From Bacteroidales bacterium (lineage in GTDB: Bacteria > Bacteroidota > Bacteroidia > Bacteroidales > UBA932), in assembly GCA_017428725.1 (NCBI GenBank), contig JAFRQH010000020.1:1-47137 (forward strand): a stretch of DNA of 47,137 nt, in the 5' to 3' direction. Position 1 is the first letter of the stretch; each line of letters begins with the position of its first letter. This document shows positions 26,367-32,815 of this stretch, one piece after another. The position numbers were made by a program, and so were the translations under genes. The notes under the pieces are model-generated. The model made no database searches and was not told where the DNA came from. It saw only the letters and a list, made by a program, of their open reading frames with translations.

Positions 26367-27218
26367 TCAGAATTTGCCGCTGAGGTCGTACACCTTGCCG
26401 ACTGCCGGGGTGTTGGAGCCGACGTTGAAACGCGTGTTCGGGGATGTACCGACAATAACATTCATATTAGTGATTGCGTTCCCGTCAGGGAAGAACGGAA
26501 TCCAGACGTCCTGCTGGATGGCACCGGTGCTGTCGAATGCCAGTTTAGCGGTGGTGATGTTTCTATAGTCCGGAACCGTTAATCCATTGCCAGTATCACG
26601 ATTTGCCTTCCCGGCGAAAAGAAGCCCGGAAAAGTAAAGCCAATAACTGCCCTCGGTGACCCCGGAAAACACTGTACCGCTCTTGATATATAAGAATGAA
26701 TTCTGCTGGGTAAAGGTCAGGGCCGGAATAGCCCCGTCCGTCACATTGTCCTTTGCAAAATAGACGACTGTTTCCCCGGGGTCGGCCACTTCGGCGGCCG
26801 TAAAGGATCCGGTCGGGTTATAATAATAACCATCACCAGTAAAATAATCCAGATACGGATAGACGAACATTGCCGTAACCTCCCCGGTGGCCGGGAAAGC
26901 GCTGTATTCATTGCTGAAAGTAGCGCTCTTACCGTCGGAACTGACCTTGGTCACCGTGAACTTCTCATAGGTTTCTTCCGTCACATCATCCGTTCCGGCG
27001 TACCACAACACGGCGATCTCGTCGCCCACCTCCCAGGAGGCCTTGACATAAGTCCCTTCGTCCGTCATCGAGAACTTGGTCCCGGGAGCGGACGCGATGG
27101 AAGCCTCGAATGACACGGCACGCCTTCCCTCGGGGGTCTGGAGCGCATTCTTCTGGCAGGAAACGCCCAGGGCGGCCATTGCTGCAATGGCAAGCCCCGC
27201 AAACAACATCTTCTTCAT
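26367..27218 (-). CDS. Fimbrillin-family-like lipoprotein
   Basis: A 283-residue surface lipoprotein. The leader ends in LGVSC, so Cys21 is the lipid site. The mature N-terminus, with SFEASIASAPGTKFSMTDEG and ASWEVGDEIAVLW, is typical of Bacteroidales fimbrillin-like proteins (Mfa/FimA-related), which form or decorate surface fibres. Base composition is visibly lower in GC than the flanking genes, suggesting a variable or acquired surface locus. It is preceded by a 41-residue ORF whose stop is only 5 nt upstream. Start is placed at MKKMLF because an earlier Met (27230) overlaps that ORF. Confidence 0.75.
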   Translation of the reverse strand: MKKMLFAGLAIAAMAALGVSCQKNALQTPEGRRAVSFEASIASAPGTKFSMTDEGTYVKASWEVGDEIAVLWYAGTDDVTEETYEKFTVTKVSSDGKSATFSNEYSAFPATGEVTAMFVYPYLDYFTGDGYYYNPTGSFTAAEVADPGETVVYFAKDNVTDGAIPALTFTQQNSFLYIKSGTVFSGVTEGSYWLYFSGLLFAGKANRDTGNGLTVPDYRNITTAKLAFDSTGAIQQDVWIPFFPDGNAITNMNVIVGTSPNTRFNVGSNTPAVGKVYDLSGKF

Positions 27219-27223
27219 AACCG

Positions 27224-27349
27224 CTACCATTCTTCTTTTTCATACTTATTATCGCCCAAACCGCCGCTGGCGGCAATCACGCCCTCGAGCCGGACATCCA
27301 GTTCCTCGCACATCGGCGGGGTATACTGCTCTTTTGTCTGTGTAACCAT
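27224..27349 (-). CDS. 41-residue peptide upstream of the lipoprotein
   Basis: A short ORF read from the sequence: it starts MVTQTKEQYTPPMCEELDV, continues RLEGVIAASGGLGDNKYEK and ends EEW. I associate peptides of this make-up (a Pro-Cys-Glu segment, then a hydrophobic EGVxxASG segment, then an acidic end with Trp) with surface-protein loci of Bacteroidales. It lies 5 nt upstream of the fimbrillin-like gene on the same strand and is likely translationally coupled. It may be a secreted or processed peptide; the ASGG sequence could be a cleavage site, but that is speculation. Confidence 0.65.
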   Translation of the reverse strand: MVTQTKEQYTPPMCEELDVRLEGVIAASGGLGDNKYEKEEW

Positions 27350-27572
27350 CGATTATTGATTTGATAATAGATACGCGGAAAGCCCGGCACTTCCACTCCG
27401 GAAGCACCGACACGGATAGCATATGCCTAATTTATAACAAGTTAATCGCCCACCCCTATTCGAAGGAAGGGCCCTCAAGAACCGATATGAAGGAGTACGG
27501 ATCATTCCCCTGTCATCAATGCAACTTTCGAAATTAATCATTTTTCGCCCAAAATCCAAATGCCGGCACCCC
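27350..27572. other. Intergenic stretch without a supported gene
   Basis: About 220 bases upstream of the 41-aa ORF, AT-richer than average. It should contain the promoter of the lipoprotein locus, but I find no exact TAnnTTTG; TATCTATT near 27370 is a weak candidate. A 68-codon open frame here has no recognisable features. Confidence 0.5.
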
Positions 27573-27796
27573 TCCGGAATGCAGCACGCAAGCAGGGAGT
27601 CCTACCTAGGTGCCGTTCTTGTGTTTCAGGCGAGTCAGGCAGACCCCCGGAAAACCGTGGCCGCCCGTGGCCTCGTGAACGGGAGGGGCCCGCCGGACCG
27701 AAGGGACGGTGGGAGGGATAGCGCGAAGCGCGTAGTTTTCCGGGGGTCTGCCTGCGAGCCGAAAAGAACGGCACAGCCTGCGAGCAGCATTCCGGA
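27573..27796 (+). repeat. Palindromic multi-hairpin element, copy A
   Basis: A 224-nt structured element. Nested stems from outside inward: TCCGGAATGC (27573-27582) with 27787-27796; GTGCCGTTCTT (27610-27620) with 27764-27774; a perfect 19-bp stem, 27637-27655 with 27735-27753. Inside are three hairpins: P2 CCCGT/ACGGG (27664-27668, 27679-27683) with loop GGCCTCGTGA; P3 CCCGCCG/CGGTGGG (27689-27695, 27707-27713); P4 GCGC/GCGC (27721-27731). Conserved linkers GGGAGGGGCCC (27681-27691) and GGGAGGG (27711-27717) recur in copy B. It lies between the fimbrillin locus and the tRNA terminator. The family is not recognised. Confidence 0.8.
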
Positions 27797-27830
27797 AAAC
27801 GAAACGAAGGGAGGCCTGTAGATACAAAAA

Positions 27831-27852
27831 AACCGCCGCAGGTATGCGCCGG
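27831..27852 (-). terminator. Intrinsic terminator of the tRNA transcript
   Basis: On the minus strand CCGGCGCA, TACC, TGCGGCGG forms a stem of 3 + 4 pairs with one mismatch, followed at once by seven T. It lies about 35 nt after the tRNA-Met 3' end, as expected for the two-tRNA unit. Confidence 0.65.
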
Positions 27853-27885
27853 AAGGGATATATGATGATTATTCTTGTGTCGGTG

Positions 27886-27962
27886 TGGTAGCGGGAGTGG
27901 GTCACGATCCCACGACCTCCGGATTATGAATCCGACGCTCTAACCAGCTGAGCTACCCCGCC
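27886..27962 (-). tRNA. tRNA-Met (anticodon CAT)
   Basis: A 77-nt cloverleaf: acceptor GGCGGGG pairs with TCCCGCT (two G-U), D arm GCTC/GAGC, anticodon stem TCGGA/TCCGG with loop TTCATAA, T stem GTGGG/CCCAC, and an encoded CCA end. The body fits elongator Met; an Ile (lysidine-modified CAT) identity is the alternative. The T loop reads ATCGTGA instead of the usual TTCRANN, so positions 54 and 58 are A and T rather than T and A. Confidence 0.9.
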
Positions 27963-27980
27963 ATCAGGCTATTTAGCTTG

Positions 27981-28051
27981 TTGAGATAGAAGGATTCGAA
28001 CCCTCACTGACAGAGCCAGAATCTGTAGTGCTACCGTTACACCATATCTCA
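27981..28051 (-). tRNA. tRNA-Gln (anticodon CTG)
   Basis: A 71-nt cloverleaf: acceptor TGAGATA pairs with TATCTCA, anticodon stem ACAGA/TCTGT with loop TTCTGGC (anticodon CTG), T loop TTCGAAT. The CCA end is not encoded, unlike in the neighbouring tRNA-Met 18 nt downstream. Both are driven by the promoter at 28082-28112. Confidence 0.93.
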
Positions 28052-28081
28052 ATGATCCCGCGCCTTGCGGTTTTGGGACTG

Positions 28082-28112
28082 CAAATGTACAACACTTTTG
28101 GTAATTTGCAAA
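28082..28112 (-). promoter_or_regulatory. Promoter of the two tRNA genes
   Basis: On the minus strand TTTG (28109-28112), 19 bases, TACATTTG (28082-28089): an exact match to the phylum promoter and the same spacing as the 23S promoter. The first tRNA starts 30 nt downstream. Confidence 0.8.
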
Positions 28113-28113
28113 A

Positions 28114-28593
28114 TTATTTTCGCTCAATCAGCACGATCGCCCACACTTCGCATCCCTCGCGGCGCCCCACGAAGCCCAACCGCTCCGTCGTGGTGGCCTT
28201 GACGCTGACCCGGTCCTCGCCGATGCCCATCACACCCGCGAGCGTACGGCGCATCTGCGCAATGTGCGGGGCGAGCTTGGGCGCCTGCAGGGCGATGGTG
28301 ATGTCGGCGTTGACGACCGACCAGCCCCGGAACGCGGGGAGCGCGAGCACGGTGGCGAGCAGTTCCTTGCTGTCCACGCCCTTCCAGCGGTCGTCCGTGT
28401 CCGGGAAGAGGTGGCCGATGTCGCCGAGGGCGAGCGCGCCGAGCAGCGCGTCGCACAGCGCGTGGATGGCCACGTCGCCGTCGGAGTGGGCCACGAAGCC
28501 CGACTGCGAGGGGATCCGCACGCCGCCGAGCCACATCGGAAGGCCCTCGGCAAGGGCGTGTACGTCGTATCCCTGTCCTATTCTGAATTCCAT
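28114..28593 (-). CDS. ispF: 2-C-methyl-D-erythritol 2,4-cyclodiphosphate synthase
   Basis: Cytoplasmic trimeric enzyme of the MEP isoprenoid pathway. It converts the CDP-methylerythritol 2-phosphate intermediate to the cyclic diphosphate with loss of CMP. The 159 residues are the normal length. Metal ligands D10 and H12 (GYDVH) and H44 (GDVAIHAL) are visible, as are HSDGDV, DIGHLFPDTD and the late KATTTERLGFVGR. It is transcribed away from the mutL operon; a -7 box TACATTTG lies 8 nt before its ATG. Confidence 0.97.
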   Translation of the reverse strand: MEFRIGQGYDVHALAEGLPMWLGGVRIPSQSGFVAHSDGDVAIHALCDALLGALALGDIGHLFPDTDDRWKGVDSKELLATVLALPAFRGWSVVNADITIALQAPKLAPHIAQMRRTLAGVMGIGEDRVSVKATTTERLGFVGRREGCEVWAIVLIERK

Positions 28594-28600
28594 AACCCTG

Positions 28601-28628
28601 CAAATGTAAAGAAAAATGGTTACATTTG
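28601..28628. promoter_or_regulatory. Divergent promoter with mirrored -7 boxes (ispF / mutL operon)
   Basis: Two exact TACATTTG boxes face away from each other: on the minus strand at 28601-28608 for ispF and on the plus strand at 28621-28628 for the mutL operon, forming an 8-bp inverted repeat with a 12-nt spacer. The ATGs lie 7 nt (ispF, 28593) and 6 nt (28635) after the boxes, so both mRNAs would be nearly leaderless. No TTTG -33 box is seen on either side. Confidence 0.65.
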
Positions 28629-28634
28629 TGGACT

Positions 28635-28931
28635 ATGGGATTATTTAATTTTTTCGGTGAGAACGAACACCGCGTATTCAACTACAAACCGATCTACTAC
28701 GATCCGGCAGAGGAAGAGCGCAAGCGCCGCTTCGGCGCCGTGGACGGGACGATGGAGCGCGAGAAGAAAGAAGGCACCTACGTGCCCGGCTCCTACATCC
28801 GGGGCTCCTTCCGCGAGGGTTCGCGCACGCGCACCCCGATGCGCCGCGCCCAGACCATCATCGGCATCATCTCGCTGCTGCTGATCGTCGGCATCCTCCT
28901 GTACATCGCGAAATTCTACTCGATGCTATAG
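28635..28931 (+). CDS. Small protein with C-terminal membrane anchor
   Basis: A 98-residue protein with a charged cytoplasmic part, a patterned FNYKPIYYDPAEEERKRRF segment and one C-terminal membrane helix (about 72-92). I associate proteins of this kind with Bacteroidales genomes, upstream of mutL, but no function is known to me. The start is set by the -7 box at 28621-28628; an ATG three codons earlier overlaps that box. The stop is 4 nt before mutL. Confidence 0.75.
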   Translation: MGLFNFFGENEHRVFNYKPIYYDPAEEERKRRFGAVDGTMEREKKEGTYVPGSYIRGSFREGSRTRTPMRRAQTIIGIISLLLIVGILLYIAKFYSML

Positions 28932-28935
28932 CGGG

Positions 28936-30738
28936 ATGGGCAAGCTCAAGGTCCTGCCGGCACAGATCGCCAACATGATCGCCGCGGGCGAGGTCGTACA
29001 GCGGCCCGCGTCCGTGGTGAAGGAGTTGATGGAGAACGCCGTGGACGCCGGCGCCACGCAAGTGACCGTGGTCGTCACGGACGCCGGCCGCACCCTCATC
29101 CAGGTCATCGACAACGGCTGCGGGATGAGCCCGGTGGACGCCGTGCTCTGCTTCGAGCGCCACGCCACCTCCAAGATCGCCACCGCCGAGGACCTGGAGC
29201 AGATCCTCACCTACGGCTTCCGCGGCGAGGCGCTCGCCAGCATCGCCGCCGTCTCGGAGGTGACCCTGCGCACGCGCCGTCCGCAGGACGAGACGGCCAC
29301 CGAAGTGCGCGTGGGCGCTTTCGGAGAGGTCAAGACCGCCTCCGTGGCCGCGCCCACGGGCTCCAATTTCGCGGTGCGCAACCTCTTCTACAACACCCCG
29401 GCGCGCCGCAAGTTCCTCAAGAGCGACAACGTCGAGTTCAAGCACATCCTGGAGGAGTTCACACGCGTGGCCCTGACCCGCCCGGAGATCTCCTTCAGCA
29501 TCTCCCACAACGGCCGGGAGATCTACGTGCTCAAGAAGGCCAAATCCCTGAAATTCCGCGTCCTGGACCTGCTCGGGAGCAATGTCGCCGGAGACATCGT
29601 CGACATCGCCGCCCACACCTCCGTCGTGCGCATCAGCGGCTTCGTGGGCCGGCCGGACACCGCCCGCAAGACGCTCGGCAACCAATATTTCTTCGTCAAC
29701 GGCCGCTTCTTCCGCAGCGCATACCTCCACAAAGCCGTGATGAAGGCCTACGAGGAGATGATCCCGGACGGGGTCACGCCCTCCTACTTCATCTTCTTCG
29801 AGGTCGACCCGCACGCGGTCGACGTCAACATCCACCCGACCAAGACCGAGATCAAGTTCGAGGAGGACTCCGTCATCTTCCAGATCCTGTACGCCTGCGT
29901 CAAGGAGACGCTCGGCCGCAACAGCTTCGGCGCCAGCATCGACTTCAACACCGAAGGCGCCGTGGAGCTGCCCCAGCTCGGCAAAAGCTTCGGGCAGTAC
30001 AAGGACGTGGAGATGCCCACCATCGCCTCGGACCCGTCCTACGACCCGTTCCGCACGGCGCCCGCCCCCTCCGGCGGGCAGCAGGCAAGCGCGATGCCGC
30101 AGGACTACGATTTCAGCCGCCACGTCGACCGGCACGAAGACTACGGCCGCCTCTTCGAGGAGAAGACGCTCCCGACCGGGCGCGTGCTCATCCTCCAGGG
30201 CCGCTACATCCTGACGCCGGTCGCCTCCGGCGTGATGATCGTCCACATCGCCCGCGCCCGGGAGCGCATCCTCTACGAGCAGACCCTGCGCGCGCTCACC
30301 CGCGAGGCGCACGTCACGCAGACAGCCCTCTTCCCGGTGCAGGTGCAGGTGGGTGCGCCGCAGCGCCTCCTGTTCGAGGACAACGCCGCGCTGCTCACGC
30401 GCCTGGGCTTCGACATCGCCCCCTTCGGGACGGACACCGTGGTCGTGAACGGTGTGCCCGAGGGCTACAGCTGCGAGGGCGGCAAGGTGGAGCAGCTGGT
30501 CGGCGACCTGGTCTACATCCTGTCGGAGGACAGCCAGGCCCTGCCGGAGATGATGCAGCAGCGCCTGGCGGAGAAATTCGCCACGCTGGGCGCCGCCCAC
30601 GCCGGTCCGCTCAGCTCACCGACGGAGGCCCAGCGCCTGATCGACACCCTGTTCGCCAGCGAGAACGCCGAGCTCACCCCGGGCGGGCGGCGCATCGTCA
30701 GCATCGTGACCACCGCGGACATTGACAAAAAATTCTGA
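28936..30738 (+). CDS. mutL: DNA mismatch repair protein MutL
   Basis: A 600-residue GHKL ATPase that couples MutS mismatch recognition to strand repair. The N-terminal half shows E33-N34 in LMENAVDAGA, DNGCGM, HATSKI, GFRGEAL and the FFVNGRFF region. A disordered linker spans about 350-410. In the C-terminal domain the metal-binding motif of endonuclease-type MutL, DQHA-x2-E-x4-E, appears as HIARARERILYE near residue 435: E-R-I-L-Y-E is kept but D, Q and H are not. Endonuclease activity is therefore doubtful. It lies 4 nt after the small membrane protein and 2 nt before the rhomboid gene. Confidence 0.96.
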   Translation: MGKLKVLPAQIANMIAAGEVVQRPASVVKELMENAVDAGATQVTVVVTDAGRTLIQVIDNGCGMSPVDAVLCFERHATSKIATAEDLEQILTYGFRGEALASIAAVSEVTLRTRRPQDETATEVRVGAFGEVKTASVAAPTGSNFAVRNLFYNTPARRKFLKSDNVEFKHILEEFTRVALTRPEISFSISHNGREIYVLKKAKSLKFRVLDLLGSNVAGDIVDIAAHTSVVRISGFVGRPDTARKTLGNQYFFVNGRFFRSAYLHKAVMKAYEEMIPDGVTPSYFIFFEVDPHAVDVNIHPTKTEIKFEEDSVIFQILYACVKETLGRNSFGASIDFNTEGAVELPQLGKSFGQYKDVEMPTIASDPSYDPFRTAPAPSGGQQASAMPQDYDFSRHVDRHEDYGRLFEEKTLPTGRVLILQGRYILTPVASGVMIVHIARARERILYEQTLRALTREAHVTQTALFPVQVQVGAPQRLLFEDNAALLTRLGFDIAPFGTDTVVVNGVPEGYSCEGGKVEQLVGDLVYILSEDSQALPEMMQQRLAEKFATLGAAHAGPLSSPTEAQRLIDTLFASENAELTPGGRRIVSIVTTADIDKKF

Positions 30739-30740
30739 CA

Positions 30741-31451
30741 ATGGCTTACAACTACTATAACGACGGGCGCCGCGGGGGATTCCTCTCCTCGCTGCCCACC
30801 GTGACCAAGAACCTGATCATCATCAACGTGATCCTGTTCGTGGCGACCCTGATCAACGAGAACTTCATGGTCGGGACCTTCGCCCTGTTCTACCCCACTT
30901 CGCGCTACTTCCACTGGTGGCAGGTCGTCACGCACATGTTCATGCACGGCGGCTTCTGGCACATCTTCTTCAACATGTACACGCTGCTGATCTTCGGCAG
31001 CGTGGTGGAGCGCTACCTCGGGCCGAAGAAGTTCCTGCTCTTCTATTTCGTCTGCGGCCTGGGAGCGGTGGCGCTGCATTTCGGCGTCCAGTACCTCCAG
31101 ATGCAGTCCTATATGGAGGGCGCCGCGCTCGGCAACGCCGCGGCCCTGCAACAGATCGAGGCCATCAAGCTCACCCCGACCGTGGGCGCCTCCGGCGCCA
31201 TCTACGGCGTGCTGATGGGCTACGCGATGCTCTTCCCGGAGTCCAAGATGACGCTCCTCTTCCCACCCGTGACGCTCAGCGCCAAGTGGATGGTGGTCAT
31301 CTTCGCCGCCATCGAGCTCGTGACCGGTGTGTCCGGGCTGGCCAGCGGCATCGCGCACTTCGCCCACCTGGGCGGAATGCTCATCGGCTGGCTGATGATC
31401 CTGGCGTGGCGCAAGCGCGGGATCCTCTTCGACCAGGACAAATTATTCTGA
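30741..31451 (+). CDS. Rhomboid-family intramembrane serine protease
   Basis: A 236-residue membrane protease with about six helices. The catalytic Ser151 lies in GASGAIYG and the His in AHLGG (His209); HGGFWHIFFNMYTL is the conserved helix-2 motif (H69 and H74, N78). Rhomboids cut membrane proteins within the membrane. The substrate is unknown. It is tightly packed between mutL and tsaC. Confidence 0.93.
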   Translation: MAYNYYNDGRRGGFLSSLPTVTKNLIIINVILFVATLINENFMVGTFALFYPTSRYFHWWQVVTHMFMHGGFWHIFFNMYTLLIFGSVVERYLGPKKFLLFYFVCGLGAVALHFGVQYLQMQSYMEGAALGNAAALQQIEAIKLTPTVGASGAIYGVLMGYAMLFPESKMTLLFPPVTLSAKWMVVIFAAIELVTGVSGLASGIAHFAHLGGMLIGWLMILAWRKRGILFDQDKLF

Positions 31452-31452
31452 T

Positions 31453-32085
31453 ATGGACAGTACACCCGTCATCCAGGAAGCCGTGCGCGTGCTGCGCGAA
31501 GGCGGCGTGATCCTCTACCCCACCGACACGGTATGGGGCATCGGCTGCGACGCCACCAACGAGAAGGCCGTCGCGCGCGTGTTCGAAATCAAGCGCCGCT
31601 CCGAAGCGAAGTCGCTCGTGCTGCTGGCCTGCGACCTCGACATGGTGGCCAAGTACATCAAGCAGATCCCCTCCATCGCCATCGACCTCGTGGAGGTCAA
31701 CGACGCCCCGATGACCATCATTTACCCGGGCGCCCAGTATCTGGCACCCAACGCCGTGGCGGCCGACGGGTCCGTGGGGATCCGCATCCCGGTGGTGGAA
31801 GAAGAAGAGGGCCCGGAAGGGCCGCGCAAGGCCGCGCCGAAGGGCGGGCTGACCGCCGGCGCCTTCTGCCGCGAACTGGTGCGCCGACTGCGCCGCCCGC
31901 TCGTGAGCACCTCCGCCAACATCTCCGGCGAGCCCACGCCGGAATCCTTCGCCGGGATCTCCGACGAGATCAAGGCCGCCGTGGACTACGTGGTGCCGAA
32001 GCCCTTCGGCGCCGGCGCCACGGGCCGCTCCTCGCAGATCATCAAGCTCGGCCTGGGCGGCGAGGTGGAGATCCTGAGACCTTAA
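31453..32085 (+). CDS. tsaC: L-threonylcarbamoyladenylate synthase
   Basis: A 210-residue protein of the Sua5/YciO/YrdC family. It makes threonylcarbamoyl-AMP for the t6A37 tRNA modification. Typical segments are GGVILYPTDTVWGIGCDAT, the K-R-R-S-E-AKSLVLL region, NDAPMTIIYPG and RPLVSTSANISGEP. The Sua5 C-terminal domain is absent, so TsaC or YciO type. It ends the plus-strand operon, four nt from the stop of convergent rsmE. Confidence 0.92.
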   Translation: MDSTPVIQEAVRVLREGGVILYPTDTVWGIGCDATNEKAVARVFEIKRRSEAKSLVLLACDLDMVAKYIKQIPSIAIDLVEVNDAPMTIIYPGAQYLAPNAVAADGSVGIRIPVVEEEEGPEGPRKAAPKGGLTAGAFCRELVRRLRRPLVSTSANISGEPTPESFAGISDEIKAAVDYVVPKPFGAGATGRSSQIIKLGLGGEVEILRP

Positions 32086-32089
32086 GGGG

Positions 32090-32806
32090 TCAAGCTTCTA
32101 AAGAAAACAGGTATACGGCGGTGACAGCCGTGAGGGCCGCGGTTTCGGTACGCAGGCGGCTGGGGCCGAGCTGCACGGGGACCCACCCGTTCGCGCGCGC
32201 CAGCGCCGCCTCCTCCGGACTGAAATCCCCCTCGGGCCCGATCAACACCATTACCCGCTCCGCCTGGCGGCGGAGGACCTCCGTGATGGGCAGCCGTTCG
32301 ACGTCGTCGAAGCAGTAGCAGATGAGTTTCAGGGCGCCCTCCGGGGCGGAGAGGATGAAATCCCGCACGCCCACCGGCTCCGCGACCTGCGGCACGGCAG
32401 CCTTGAGCGACTGCTTGGCCGCCGAGAGCGCGAGCCGGCGCAGGCGCTCGGTCTTGAGGACCTTGCGCTCCGAGCGCTCGCCGATCACCGGCGCCACCAC
32501 GTCCACGCCGATCTCCGTGGCCTTCTCCACGAACCACTCGTAGCGGTCGATGTTCTTGGTGGGACAGACCGCCATCGTCAGGTGGTAGGGATGGGCGCCG
32601 AAGCCGTGGATGCGCTCCAGCACCCGCGCCCAGGCGCCCTTGGCATCGGCGATCTCCAGCACGCAGCGGTAGAGCGTGCCGCGCCCGTCAATCACGGAGA
32701 TCTCGTCGCCCACGCGGTGCCGAAGCACCCGGACACAGTGGGCGGATTCTTCCGGGTCCAGCCGGACCTGGGCGTCCTGTATGTCGTCGGAGAAAAAGAG
32801 TTCCAT
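32090..32806 (-). CDS. rsmE: 16S rRNA m3U1498 methyltransferase
   Basis: A 238-residue SPOUT-fold methyltransferase. The N-terminal PUA-like part contains HCVRVLRHRVGDEISVIDGRG; the C-terminal knot shows ERSERK, QSLKAAVPQV, VLIGPEGDFSPEEAA and LGPSRLRTETAAL, which form the S-adenosylmethionine site. It methylates N3 of U1498 in 16S rRNA. Start taken at MELFF; a Met two codons upstream is also possible. Lies 9 nt after the radA stop. Confidence 0.95.
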   Translation of the reverse strand: MELFFSDDIQDAQVRLDPEESAHCVRVLRHRVGDEISVIDGRGTLYRCVLEIADAKGAWARVLERIHGFGAHPYHLTMAVCPTKNIDRYEWFVEKATEIGVDVVAPVIGERSERKVLKTERLRRLALSAAKQSLKAAVPQVAEPVGVRDFILSAPEGALKLICYCFDDVERLPITEVLRRQAERVMVLIGPEGDFSPEEAALARANGWVPVQLGPSRLRTETAALTAVTAVYLFSLEA

Positions 32807-32815
32807 AGGCATGTA

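Noticed and set aside
27353..27559. 68-codon minus-strand open frame upstream of the lipoprotein locus
   Set aside because: No domain or coupling, odd composition, and it covers the probable promoter region.
27573..27796. Retron, CRISPR array, group II intron or tracrRNA as the identity of copy A
   Set aside because: No reverse transcriptase, cas gene or repeat-spacer array is in the window and the domain V type signature of introns is absent.
27519..27821. Open frames across palindromic copy A as a protein gene
   Set aside because: The strands are explained by nested inverted repeats and neither frame shows a conserved domain.
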